A stretch of DNA of 64,000 nt, from the NCBI RefSeq assembly GCF_002252475.1, contig NZ_NNRK01000034.1:372001-436000 (forward strand). Direction: 5' to 3'. The notes under the pieces were generated by a model that saw nothing but the letters and a program-made list of their open reading frames with translations, ran no database searches and was not told the origin of the DNA. The stretch is from Brucella rhizosphaerae (lineage in GTDB: Bacteria > Pseudomonadota > Alphaproteobacteria > Rhizobiales > Rhizobiaceae). The position numbers and the translations under genes were made by a program. Positions 56,848-64,000 of this stretch are shown here, in pieces (position 1 is the first letter of the stretch; the number at the start of each line of letters is the position of its first letter).

Positions 56848-57372
56848 GTGCCCCATTCTACCCCGATCAGTATTATCCCAACAAGCATTCTGTTCGTCTG
56901 TGCAGGCAATATCTGCCGTTCGCCGCTTGCAGAAGGTGTAATGGGCGACGTGCTGAAACAGCGCAGAATTGACCATGTGCTGATCGATTCGGCAGGCACA
57001 AATGGCTATCACACCGGAGAAGAACCCGATGATCGTTCGATCCGCGTTGCCGCAGTTCATGGCCTCGTTATCTCAGCCCAACGCTGCCGTCAGCTGACAG
57101 CGGATGATTTCACACGCTTTGATCTCATTCTGGGTATGGATCACTACAATATGCGAATGATCGGCCAACGAAAGCCTGCAAACGCAACTGCCCGTGTCGG
57201 ATTATTCACCGAGATTGCCGAAGGCAAGCCGGTTGAAATCCCCGATCCCTATTATGGTCAGATCGGGGATTTCGAAGAGGTTTACCGGATGGTTCTGGCA
57301 TCGTCCAATGCGTTGGCCGACCAGTTCTGGCGTGATGCCGCCATCAAAGGCCACGCTTCTTCAACGACATAA
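56848..57372 (+). CDS. low-molecular-weight protein-tyrosine phosphatase
   Basis: A 174-residue phosphatase. The P-loop CAGNICRS (Cys18, Arg24) is the family CX5R site, and the general-acid loop PDPYYG is present at about residue 132. Members dephosphorylate tyrosine kinases of polysaccharide synthesis or arsenate; no such partner is here, and a housekeeping role is likely. It begins with GTG. The 3' end overlaps the convergent thpR gene by about 91 bases. Confidence 0.94.
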   Translation: MPHSTPISIIPTSILFVCAGNICRSPLAEGVMGDVLKQRRIDHVLIDSAGTNGYHTGEEPDDRSIRVAAVHGLVISAQRCRQLTADDFTRFDLILGMDHYNMRMIGQRKPANATARVGLFTEIAEGKPVEIPDPYYGQIGDFEEVYRMVLASSNALADQFWRDAAIKGHASSTT

Positions 57373-57872
57373 GGCCCGCCACCAACAGAATCACGTGAGG
57401 ACATCAACACGAAGCGACCCACTTTGAAGGGCAGCGTCGAGAAGTTGCCGCGTGAAGAGAGATAATGCACCACATCGTCGATGCGAGCATTTCTCAACCG
57501 TGCCAAAGTCACATGCGGTGTGAATTTGCGTGGATCGGCAGGAATGTGAAGCCGCTGGCAGATGCGTTCGATTTCGCCTTGCAATGCGTTGAGTTCAGGC
57601 GAGGGGGATATACCCGCATAGATACTGTGTGGCTTTTTGGAGCCAAAAGCATCGACACCTGATAAGTTGAGCATGAATTCGGGACGCCTTACGCGATCAA
57701 GCGCATTGGCAATCTCGTCGGCCACGTGGCCTTCCACATCTCCGATAAAACGCAAGGTTATGTGGTAGTTTTCGACATCAATCCAGCGTGCGCCGGGTAG
57801 ACCGCCTCGCAATAACGAGAGCGAAAGCGCGGCGTCGCGCGGGATTTCGAGGGCAGTAAAGAGACGCGGCAT
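57282..57872 (-). CDS. thpR: RNA 2',3'-cyclic phosphodiesterase (2H family, LigT/ThpR)
   Basis: A 196-residue two-histidine phosphoesterase. The paired motifs YHITLRFIG and FTPHVTLARLR give the two catalytic HxT elements. E. coli ThpR opens 2',3'-cyclic phosphates and joins some RNAs in vitro; its cellular role is unclear. GAGGATGCC precedes the start. The C-terminal 30 codons overlap the phosphatase gene on the opposite strand. Confidence 0.93.
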   Translation of the reverse strand: MPRLFTALEIPRDAALSLSLLRGGLPGARWIDVENYHITLRFIGDVEGHVADEIANALDRVRRPEFMLNLSGVDAFGSKKPHSIYAGISPSPELNALQGEIERICQRLHIPADPRKFTPHVTLARLRNARIDDVVHYLSSRGNFSTLPFKVGRFVLMSSRDSVGGGPYVVEEAWPLMAASRQNWSANALDDARTIR

Positions 57873-57898
57873 AAGGCATCCTCCTCGAATCGTTCAAC

Positions 57899-58005
57899 AT
57901 CAGAGCGCCATGCGTCCCGGAGAACACGTAAAGGACGCTCTGAGTTAGAGTGTCTTCGCATCGCGCTTAGCAAAAATCGAATCTGATTTTTGTGCCGATG
58001 CGAAG
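57899..58005. repeat. TTAGAGCG-family composite repeat, copy 5
   Basis: Two modules lie side by side. The first (57899-57943) has TCAGAGCG/CGCTCTGA arms and an inner GCGTCC/GGACGC. The second (57954-58005) pairs CTTCGCATCG with CGATGCGAAG and contains CAAAAATC/GATTTTTG inside. The second module also follows the last copy in the window (GCATCGCGCTTTCCAAAAAT after 63966). It occupies the gap between divergent... thpR start and the tesA 3' end. Confidence 0.8.
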
Positions 58006-58060
58006 CTTAGCGAATCATTCTTCGCTCGCGGGAGCAAGCTGTTTATCTCGCCCCGCTATC

Positions 58061-58777
58061 TCAACCGCCGGATGTCCCCGACTTTTGTGGGTTTTTCAGG
58101 TTTTTCTCGATCATTGGCAAAAACTTCGCAACCATGGTTTCAACCCCCTTTTCATTGGGATGCATGCCATCCTCCAGCTGTAGTTCCTTTTGTGCGGCAA
58201 CGCCTTCAAGGAAGAATGGATAGAGCGGTACGCCATATTTCTGGGCGAGCCTGGGGTAGATCGGATTGAATTTGTCGGCGTAATCCTTGCCCATATTGGG
58301 CGGGGCCATCATGCCTGCGAGGATTACCGAGATGCCACGTGTTTTGAGACGCGACAGCATTTCATCGAGATTTTTCTCGGTAATGTCAGGTGAAATGCCC
58401 CTCAGCGCATCATTGGCGCCAAGCTCCAAAATCACCAGATCCGTACCATCGGGGATTGACCAGTCGATGCGCGCAAGGCCGCCGGTAGTGGTATCGCCGG
58501 ATACGCCAGCATTTTCGATACTGACTTCATAGCCCTTGTCGTCGAGGGCTTTTTCAAGCTGCTGGGGGAAGGCTGCATTGGAAGGCAGAAGATACCCCGC
58601 CATCAAACTATCGCCGAAGCCGACAATCTTCACCTGCGCAAGTTGCTCGGTTGGCAATGCGTCTTCGAGTCCTGTCGGCTCTTCCTGAGCGCGTGCAGCA
58701 GGCAGGCTTGTGGCAAGAAAAGATGCAACTATCGCAAAAATCGACAGCCATGCCGGGATTGAGAGTTTGAAACGCAT
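58061..58777 (-). CDS. tesA: SGNH/GDSL esterase (arylesterase/TesA-like lysophospholipase)
   Basis: A 238-residue exported serine esterase. A signal peptide ends PAARAQ (about residue 31). Block I IVGFGDSLMAGY has the catalytic serine, block II has NAGVSGDTT, block III LELGANDALRG, and block V DGMHPNEKG provides the Asp and His. The start at 58777 is chosen so the signal peptide begins normally; an upstream TTG is possible. It is divergent from ybbA-ybbP, the same association as tesA-ybbA-ybbP in E. coli. Confidence 0.92.
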   Translation of the reverse strand: MRFKLSIPAWLSIFAIVASFLATSLPAARAQEEPTGLEDALPTEQLAQVKIVGFGDSLMAGYLLPSNAAFPQQLEKALDDKGYEVSIENAGVSGDTTTGGLARIDWSIPDGTDLVILELGANDALRGISPDITEKNLDEMLSRLKTRGISVILAGMMAPPNMGKDYADKFNPIYPRLAQKYGVPLYPFFLEGVAAQKELQLEDGMHPNEKGVETMVAKFLPMIEKNLKNPQKSGTSGG

Positions 58778-58920
58778 TGTCAGCAACCCATATCTAGCAA
58801 CAAGGTAGGAATATCGCCCGAAGAACTTCTCCTCGAACTTCTCTTCAATTTCTGGCGCAAAACAAGTTCAATTTTGTGGCGCGCTCAGCTTCTTGAATAT
58901 TCATATAGGAAGAAAAACGC

Positions 58921-59649
58921 GTGACGGAACAGGTGGCTCCCCCGATTATTGAACTTGAGAACGTTCATCTGACCCTTGGACATGCGGCATCATCGGTGCA
59001 TGTGCTCAAGGGCGTTTCACTTTCCATCGCGCAAGGACGGTCAGTTGGCATCGTCGGTCCATCGGGTTCGGGCAAGTCTACACTTTTGATGGTTCTGGCG
59101 GGTCTCGAACATGTCGATAACGGAAGTGTGAAGATTGCGGGCGAAACAATCAGCAAGATGACTGAGGATCAGGCCGCAGCCTTTCGCGGTGCCAATATCG
59201 GGATCGTGTTCCAGTCCTTCCACCTCATTCCCAACATGACTGCGCTGGAAAATGTTGCCGTGCCTCTGGAACTTGCCGGGCGCAAGGATGCATTTGAAGT
59301 GGCCGAACGAGAGCTGATCGCTGTCGGCCTTGGTGAACGTCTCACGCATTACCCTTCAGAACTTTCGGGCGGTGAGCAGCAACGCGTGGCGATAGCTCGT
59401 GCGCTTGCGCCGTCGCCGAAAATTCTGATTGCAGATGAACCGACGGGTAATCTTGATACGGCCACAGGGCGTCAGATTACCGATCTCCTTTTTTCCAAGC
59501 AGCGTGAAAACGGACTGACCATGGTTCTGGTCACACATGACCCCTCTCTGGCCGCACGCTGTGATCATGAAATTCCGGTGCGCTCAGGACGTATTGAGGT
59601 GTCTGCTGCTGATGCCGTGATCCTCGAAAAGGCGGCGGCTGGCGCATGA
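58921..59649 (+). CDS. ybbA: ABC transporter ATP-binding protein, YbbA
   Basis: A 242-residue LolD/MacB-type ATPase. Walker [10 protein letters not shown], the signature [15 protein letters not shown], Walker [13 protein letters not shown] and the switch His (VLVTHDP) are all intact. GTG start with AGGAAG upstream. The stop overlaps the start of ybbP as ATGA. It pairs with YbbP, a large FtsX-type permease; such systems work on outer-membrane or periplasmic hydrophobic substrates and are often next to tesA. Confidence 0.94.
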   Translation: MTEQVAPPIIELENVHLTLGHAASSVHVLKGVSLSIAQGRSVGIVGPSGSGKSTLLMVLAGLEHVDNGSVKIAGETISKMTEDQAAAFRGANIGIVFQSFHLIPNMTALENVAVPLELAGRKDAFEVAERELIAVGLGERLTHYPSELSGGEQQRVAIARALAPSPKILIADEPTGNLDTATGRQITDLLFSKQRENGLTMVLVTHDPSLAARCDHEIPVRSGRIEVSAADAVILEKAAAGA

Positions 59650-62195
59650 GTTTTACGAAGTCCTTTTCTCTCGCGCTGCGTTTTGCCTTACGTGAAATGC
59701 GCGGTGGCTTGTCCGGGTTCTATATTTTCCTCGCCTGTATCGCGTTGGGTGTGGCAGCCATTGGTGGTGTGAACTCCGTTGCGCGTTCAGTGAGCACCGG
59801 CATCGCATCGGAAGGCCAGAGCATTCTCGGCGGCGATCTCAGTTTTTCTCTCAATCAACGTGAGGCCAGCACTGAAGAGCGTGCCTTTATCGAGCAGCAG
59901 GGCCGTTTTGCTGAAAGCGCCACCATGCGCTCTATGGCGCGCATACCCGACGGCACCGATCAGTCGCTGGTTGAGGTAAAGGCGGTGGATGCCGCCTATC
60001 CGCTTTACGGTGAGCTGAAAGTGCAGCCTCAGCAGTCACTTGCAGATATGACCAAACAGCTGGATGGCGTTTATGGCGCTGCTGTCAGTCAGGATTTTCT
60101 CAATCGCATGGGCCTGTCGCTGGGTGCGAAAGTACTGCTTGGCTCCGAAACATTTGAACTGCGCGCGTTGATTGAAAGCGAACCCGATCTCCTGTCGTCG
60201 GGTTTTAATTTCGCGCCGCGTTTTCTGGTGTCATTAGATGGCTTACGCGCTTCGGGGCTTATCCAGCCCGGAAGCCTTGTCGATCATATCTACAAGGTTG
60301 CATTGCCAGATGGTGCGACGGATGCCGCAATCACGCAATTGCGTGAGAGGGCGGGTACCGATTTCCCGGATGCAGGCTGGAATATACGTTCGCGTGCCAA
60401 TGCTGCGCCGTCATTGAGCGCCAATATCGAACGCTTCTCGCAGTTCCTGACACTGGTGGGGCTGACCGCCCTGATAGTGGGTGGCGTCGGCGTGGCCAAT
60501 GCCGTTCGCGCTTATCTCGACGGCAAACGTGGTGTGATTGCGACCTTCAAATCATTGGGTGCGCCTGCGCGTTTTGCCGTGCTGGTCTATCTGGTGCAGA
60601 TCATGGTGATCGGCGTCATAGGCATTGCTATCGGATTGATTCTGGCAGCGATCATGCCTTTTGCGGCTGCAGCAGCGCTCGCCAATTATCTCCCCGTTGC
60701 AGGGGGCGGTGGTTTCTTCCCGGATGCGCTTGCACTCGCCGCAGTCTTCGGTCTGATCACAACGCTGGCCTTTGCAATTATACCTTTGGGCCGCGCCCGT
60801 AATATTCCGGCTACGGCACTTTTTCGCGAACAGGGCTTTGAGCAACGCGGCTTGCCGCCATTCCTTTATCTGAGCCTTGCTGTCGTGCTGATTGCGGCCC
60901 TTGCAGGGCTGGCACTTTACGTCGCCTATGACCGACGGATTGCGGCTATCTTCATCGTGTCATCAATTGCGGCCTTTGGCGTGTTGCGGTTGGTCGCAGA
61001 TGGCATTCGCTGGCTCGCCCGCCGTGCGCCGCGTGTAAGTTCAACTGCCGTTCGTCTCGCTGTCGGCAATATTCACCGTCCCGGCGCGTTGACGCCGTCG
61101 GTGGTTTTGTCGCTCGGCCTCGGTCTTACGCTGATGGTGGCGATTGCTCTGATTGACGGTAATCTGCGTCGTCAGGTTACTGAGAATATTCCTGCACAGG
61201 CACCGGATTTCTTCTTTGTCGATATTCAGAATAAGGATATCGGTGACTTCACTAAGCTGGTCAGTGGAATTGTGCCGGACGGCAAACTGACCTCGGGTCC
61301 CATGTTGCGCGGACGTATCGTGGCCTTTAACGGCACCAATGTGCGCGACATGACCATTCCGCCGGAAGCTGCATGGGTGTTGCGGGGCGACCGCGGCATT
61401 ACCTTTGCTGACAAGGTGCCCGAAAATTCGACCCTTACGGAAGGCGAATGGTGGCCAACAGACTATAGCGGCGAACCGTTGGTGTCCTTTGCTGAACGCG
61501 AGGGGAAGGAGCTTGGCTTGAAGCTTGGTGACACCGTCACGGTTAATGTGCTTGGGCGTAACATCAATGCCAGGATCGCAAGTTTCCGACAGTTACAGTG
61601 GGAAACTCTGGCGATGAATTTCGTCATGGTGTTTTCACCCAATACCTTCGCCGGAGCGCCTGCCACATGGCTTGCCACATTGACCATTCCTGATGGTCAG
61701 AAGAATCTTGCGCCTGATGTGCTGCGACAGGTCACGAAAACCTGGCCGGCAGTCACCACCGTCAGCGTGACGGATGCGCTTGATGTCGCCAATGATCTGA
61801 TCAGTCAGCTCGCAACTGCAATCCGCGCAGCTGCATCCATAGCACTTGCGGCTTCTATTCTCGTGCTTGGCGGGGCTTTGGCGGCAGGCAATCGCGCACG
61901 CGTTCATGATGCAGTTGTGCTTAAAACGCTGGGTGCCACGCGCGGTACGCTGATTGCAGCCTATATCGTTGAATATATGCTGCTTGGGCTCGCGACTGCA
62001 ATTTTTGCGCTGGTCGCTGGAAGCGCTGCCGGTTGGTATGTGGTGGTGGAAGTGATGAAGCTCAAAGCGCAATTCCTGCCGGATGTGGCTCTGATGACAG
62101 TCGCGGTTGCGCTGGTCCTCACCGTTGGTTTCGGCCTTGCTGGAACATGGCGGGTGTTGGGTCAGAAGCCCGCAACCGTGTTGCGCACCATATGA
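59646..62195 (+). CDS. ybbP: ABC transporter FtsX-domain permease, YbbP
   Basis: An 849-residue permease. Order: N-terminal helix, a large periplasmic domain (about 50-250), an FtsX core of three helices (VGLTALIVGGVGVANAVRAY and on), a central helical block, a second periplasmic domain, then a second FtsX core ending LVLTVGFGLAGTWRVLGQKP. Ten helices in all are plausible. Coupled to ybbA by four-base overlap. Substrate unknown; a lysophospholipid or fatty-acid-related function is suggested by tesA. Confidence 0.93.
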   Translation: MSFTKSFSLALRFALREMRGGLSGFYIFLACIALGVAAIGGVNSVARSVSTGIASEGQSILGGDLSFSLNQREASTEERAFIEQQGRFAESATMRSMARIPDGTDQSLVEVKAVDAAYPLYGELKVQPQQSLADMTKQLDGVYGAAVSQDFLNRMGLSLGAKVLLGSETFELRALIESEPDLLSSGFNFAPRFLVSLDGLRASGLIQPGSLVDHIYKVALPDGATDAAITQLRERAGTDFPDAGWNIRSRANAAPSLSANIERFSQFLTLVGLTALIVGGVGVANAVRAYLDGKRGVIATFKSLGAPARFAVLVYLVQIMVIGVIGIAIGLILAAIMPFAAAAALANYLPVAGGGGFFPDALALAAVFGLITTLAFAIIPLGRARNIPATALFREQGFEQRGLPPFLYLSLAVVLIAALAGLALYVAYDRRIAAIFIVSSIAAFGVLRLVADGIRWLARRAPRVSSTAVRLAVGNIHRPGALTPSVVLSLGLGLTLMVAIALIDGNLRRQVTENIPAQAPDFFFVDIQNKDIGDFTKLVSGIVPDGKLTSGPMLRGRIVAFNGTNVRDMTIPPEAAWVLRGDRGITFADKVPENSTLTEGEWWPTDYSGEPLVSFAEREGKELGLKLGDTVTVNVLGRNINARIASFRQLQWETLAMNFVMVFSPNTFAGAPATWLATLTIPDGQKNLAPDVLRQVTKTWPAVTTVSVTDALDVANDLISQLATAIRAAASIALAASILVLGGALAAGNRARVHDAVVLKTLGATRGTLIAAYIVEYMLLGLATAIFALVAGSAAGWYVVVEVMKLKAQFLPDVALMTVAVALVLTVGFGLAGTWRVLGQKPATVLRTI

Positions 62196-62349
62196 ACCAT
62201 TTGTAATGTTGAGGCCATAAATGGGCTAAATCCCGGCTAAATGATTGGATAGCATGGAGAATGCGTTTCAGTTCTCAAGCTGCCTTATCACGATTTTTTA
62301 CAGGTAGTACTTGTACGTAAGCTCTGAAATGCCCATAATAAACGCAGGC

Positions 62350-62422
62350 ATGCTGGGGTCCCGCCAGCGGCGCCTGGGAGCGGCTCGAAATGAGCCAAGC
62401 CCCGACACCGGACGGGACAAGG
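62350..62422 (+). ncRNA. ybhL leader RNA motif
   Basis: The leader between ybbP and ybhL contains GTCCCG (62358-62363) that can pair with CGGGAC (62413-62418), and inside it a hairpin GGCTC-gaaat-GAGCC (62382-62396). A structured RNA of this form upstream of ybhL (Bax-inhibitor family) was described in alphaproteobacteria as the ybhL motif. It ends about 16 bases before the ybhL start. Its ligand or mechanism is unknown. Confidence 0.75.
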
Positions 62423-62438
62423 CAAGAGGATTTAAGTC

Positions 62439-63221
62439 ATGGCTGACTTTCGCAATATTCAGGCGCAGCAGAGGCCGGTAGGCGGCGCTCGCGCTGATGC
62501 AAGCATTGATCAGGGGCTGCGCAGCTACATGCTGGGCGTCTACAACATGATGGCTATCGGCTTGGCTGTTACCGGCCTTGCTGCATTCGCCGTCGCGTCT
62601 CTGGCAGTTACCACTGACCCGTCTGCTGCTGTTGCGCAGATGGCAAACGGTAAGATGCTTACTGCACTTGGTGCAGCACTTTACACATCTCCGCTGCGCT
62701 GGGTGGTCATGCTTGCACCACTCGCAGCAGTATTTTTCCTGAGCTTCCGTATCGAGCGTCTGTCGGTTTCGACCGCTAACGCCGTATTCTGGGGCTATGC
62801 AGCTCTCGTTGGTCTGTCGCTGTCGTCGATTTTTCTGGTCTATACCGGACAGAGCGTCGTGCGCACATTCTTCGTAACGGCTGCTTCCTTCGGCGCGCTG
62901 TCGCTGTACGGTTACACGACCAAGCGTGACCTGTCGGCAATGGGCTCGTTCCTGATGATGGGTCTGTTCGGCCTGATCATCGCCTCCGTCGTCAACATCT
63001 TCCTTGGCTCCACCGCGCTGCAGTTTGCAATCTCGGTGATCGGCGTTCTGATCTTCGCAGGTCTTACCGCCTACGACACGCAGTCGATCAAGGAAATGTA
63101 CTACGAAGGTGATGCTTCGGACACGCAGGGCCGCAAGATCGTAATGGGCGCGCTGCGTCTCTACCTCGACTTCATCAACATGTTCATGTTCCTGCTGCAG
63201 TTCATGGGTAACCGCGACTAA
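62439..63221 (+). CDS. ybhL: Bax inhibitor-1/YccA family membrane protein
   Basis: A 260-residue protein with seven hydrophobic helices. Family markers include MLGVYNMMAIGLAVTGLAA near the N-terminus, IFLVYTGQSVVRTFFVTAA, and GLTAYDTQSIKEMYYEG in the last loop, where the Asp residues are thought to form the pH-sensitive di-aspartyl site. Possible role: calcium leak or membrane-protein quality control. It is preceded by the ybhL leader RNA and followed by a terminator, so is probably transcribed alone. Confidence 0.95.
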   Translation: MADFRNIQAQQRPVGGARADASIDQGLRSYMLGVYNMMAIGLAVTGLAAFAVASLAVTTDPSAAVAQMANGKMLTALGAALYTSPLRWVVMLAPLAAVFFLSFRIERLSVSTANAVFWGYAALVGLSLSSIFLVYTGQSVVRTFFVTAASFGALSLYGYTTKRDLSAMGSFLMMGLFGLIIASVVNIFLGSTALQFAISVIGVLIFAGLTAYDTQSIKEMYYEGDASDTQGRKIVMGALRLYLDFINMFMFLLQFMGNRD

Positions 63222-63244
63222 TCAGTCTGGAATTGAATTAAGCG

Positions 63245-63275
63245 AAAGGGCAGCGGAAACGCTGCCCTTTTTGCT
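63245..63275 (+). terminator. terminator of ybhL
   Basis: AAAGGGCAGCG and CGCTGCCCTTT form an 11-base stem with a GAAA loop, then TTGCTTTT. Confidence 0.93.
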
Positions 63276-63305
63276 TTTCAATCAAGTGTCTTCGAGGCAT
63301 GTTGG

Positions 63306-63323
63306 TTAGAGCGCCGTGCGACC
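63306..63323. repeat. half copy of the TTAGAGCG repeat
   Basis: TTAGAGCGCCGTGCGACC matches the left arm of the family; the right arm is missing. It lies upstream of the acetyltransferase gene. Confidence 0.6.
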
Positions 63324-63390
63324 AAACCGTCGAAACTATGCGGTAGCTAATCTGAAACCAACTCTTGTCCCCCAAGTGCCCCTTAAAGCC

Positions 63391-63966
63391 ATGCCCCATA
63401 TTCGCGATTTTCAGCCCACTGATATTGATGCCATTACCGCAATCTATACCGAGGCGGTCCTGAATGGTTCTGGTTCTTATGAAATTGAGCCACCCGCCAT
63501 TGAAGAGATGAAAGGTCGCTTCGACGCGTTTGTCGAACAGGGCTTTCCAATTCTTGTCGCGGAAGAGAATGGGGTGGTGCTGGGCTATGCCTATATCAGT
63601 TACTTCCGCACCCGGCCTGCTTATCGCTGGCTTGCGGAAGACTCGATCTACATCGCACCGGATGCGAAGGGGAAAGGCCTCGGCAAGCTGTTACTTGGCG
63701 AACTCATCAGGCGGGCAATCGCACTGGGCTTCAGACAGCTTCTGGCAGTGATTGGTGATGGCGAGCACAATATAGGATCGGTGAAGCTGCATGAGAGCCT
63801 CGGCTTCATCCATAGCGGGCGTATTCAGGGCTCAGGCTTCAAACATGGACGCTGGCTCGATACGGTCCTTATGCAACTGCCGCTCAATGGCGGCTGCACA
63901 GTCGATCCGGGTGACGTGCCGCTTAGAGCGCTGTGCGTCATTTCGGACGCACAAAACACGCTCTAA
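63391..63966 (+). CDS. GNAT acetyltransferase, phosphinothricin acetyltransferase-like
   Basis: A 191-residue acetyltransferase. ITAIYTEAVLNGSGSYE at the N-terminus is typical of the Pat/Bar subgroup, followed by GYAYISYFRTRPAYRW and the acetyl-CoA loop IAPDAKGKGLGKLLLGELI, then SVKLHESLGFIHSGRIQGSG. The natural substrate is uncertain; methionine sulfoximine-like compounds are possible. The start at 63391 (MPHIRDFQPTD) is preferred. The last 14 residues (LRALCVISDAQNTL) are encoded entirely by a TTAGAGCG repeat whose far arm supplies the TAA stop. Confidence 0.88.
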   Translation: MPHIRDFQPTDIDAITAIYTEAVLNGSGSYEIEPPAIEEMKGRFDAFVEQGFPILVAEENGVVLGYAYISYFRTRPAYRWLAEDSIYIAPDAKGKGLGKLLLGELIRRAIALGFRQLLAVIGDGEHNIGSVKLHESLGFIHSGRIQGSGFKHGRWLDTVLMQLPLNGGCTVDPGDVPLRALCVISDAQNTL

Positions 63967-64000
63967 CTCATTGAATCTACGCATCGCGCTTTCCAAAAAT
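63923..64000. repeat. TTAGAGCG-family repeat, copy 7, reaching the window end
   Basis: TTAGAGCG (63923-63930) and CGCTCTAA (63959-63966) enclose GTGCGTC/GACGCAC; the downstream GCATCGCGCTTTCCAAAAAT is the start of the second module seen at 57954. The window cuts it. Confidence 0.85.

Overview
The window looks like an alphaproteobacterium of the order Hyphomicrobiales, and most likely the Brucella/Ochrobactrum group. The basis is gene content and order (argG near rlmN and an IalB-family gene, imuA-imuB-dnaE2, tamA-tamB, cyoABCD), a GTTC-N7-GTTC LexA box, an Irr-type iron box, a ybhL leader RNA, and many copies of a TTAGAGCG...CGCTCTAA intergenic palindrome. It reads as ordinary chromosome: no phage, insertion sequence, CRISPR array or plasmid backbone was seen. 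The genus assignment is inference from gene content, not from a marker search.

Layout. 0.3-1.6 kb: tRNA-Ala(GGC) and an acyltransferase-3 membrane protein. 1.7-11.8 kb: a complete leucine-degradation block (acetoacetyl-CoA synthetase, isovaleryl-CoA dehydrogenase, both methylcrotonyl-CoA carboxylase subunits, HMG-CoA lyase, a methylglutaconyl-CoA hydratase candidate) followed by a branched-chain amino acid binding protein, so uptake and catabolism of leucine sit together. 12-15 kb: a membrane-anchored phosphatase, small unknown genes and a molybdopterin-binding protein. 15.4-19.7 kb: the cytochrome bo quinol oxidase operon cyoABCD. 19.8-22.7 kb: a divergent SDR/MmyB-like regulator pair and a secreted SH3 protein. 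23-29.7 kb: the outer-membrane translocation pair tamA-tamB. 29.8-33.5 kb: an L,D-transpeptidase, an operon of unknown small genes behind an Irr-like box, and a copper operon (DUF2946-like plus a YcnI-PCuAC fusion).

33.6-41.2 kb: glyoxalase I, the Fe-S carrier ApbC/Mrp, phosphoglucomutase, a P-loop kinase, an FAH-family hydrolase, small proteins, a lytic transglycosylase lipoprotein and a hemolysin-III protein. 41.3-46.9 kb: the SOS mutasome imuA-imuB-dnaE2 with a LexA box. 47-49 kb: a MarR regulator with its operator, and a ParD-like/methionine aminopeptidase gene pair. 49.7-57.9 kb: argG, a methyltransferase, a LysE exporter, rlmN, an IalB-family protein, a possible Cys-His enzyme of unknown function, PhhB, a low-molecular-weight phosphatase and ThpR. 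58-64 kb: tesA with ybbA-ybbP, ybhL behind its leader RNA, and a GNAT acetyltransferase.

The most interesting structure lies between genes. Two hairpin RNAs with C/U-rich (anti-Shine-Dalgarno) loops lie downstream of cyoD and of the SH3 gene and resemble the alphaproteobacterial 'cuckoo' small RNAs. A 27-base near-palindrome resembling an Irr/ICE box stands upstream of three uncharacterised genes, the first a 55-codon reading frame. Copies of the TTAGAGCG palindrome supply stop codons to five genes; one copy stops two convergent genes at once.
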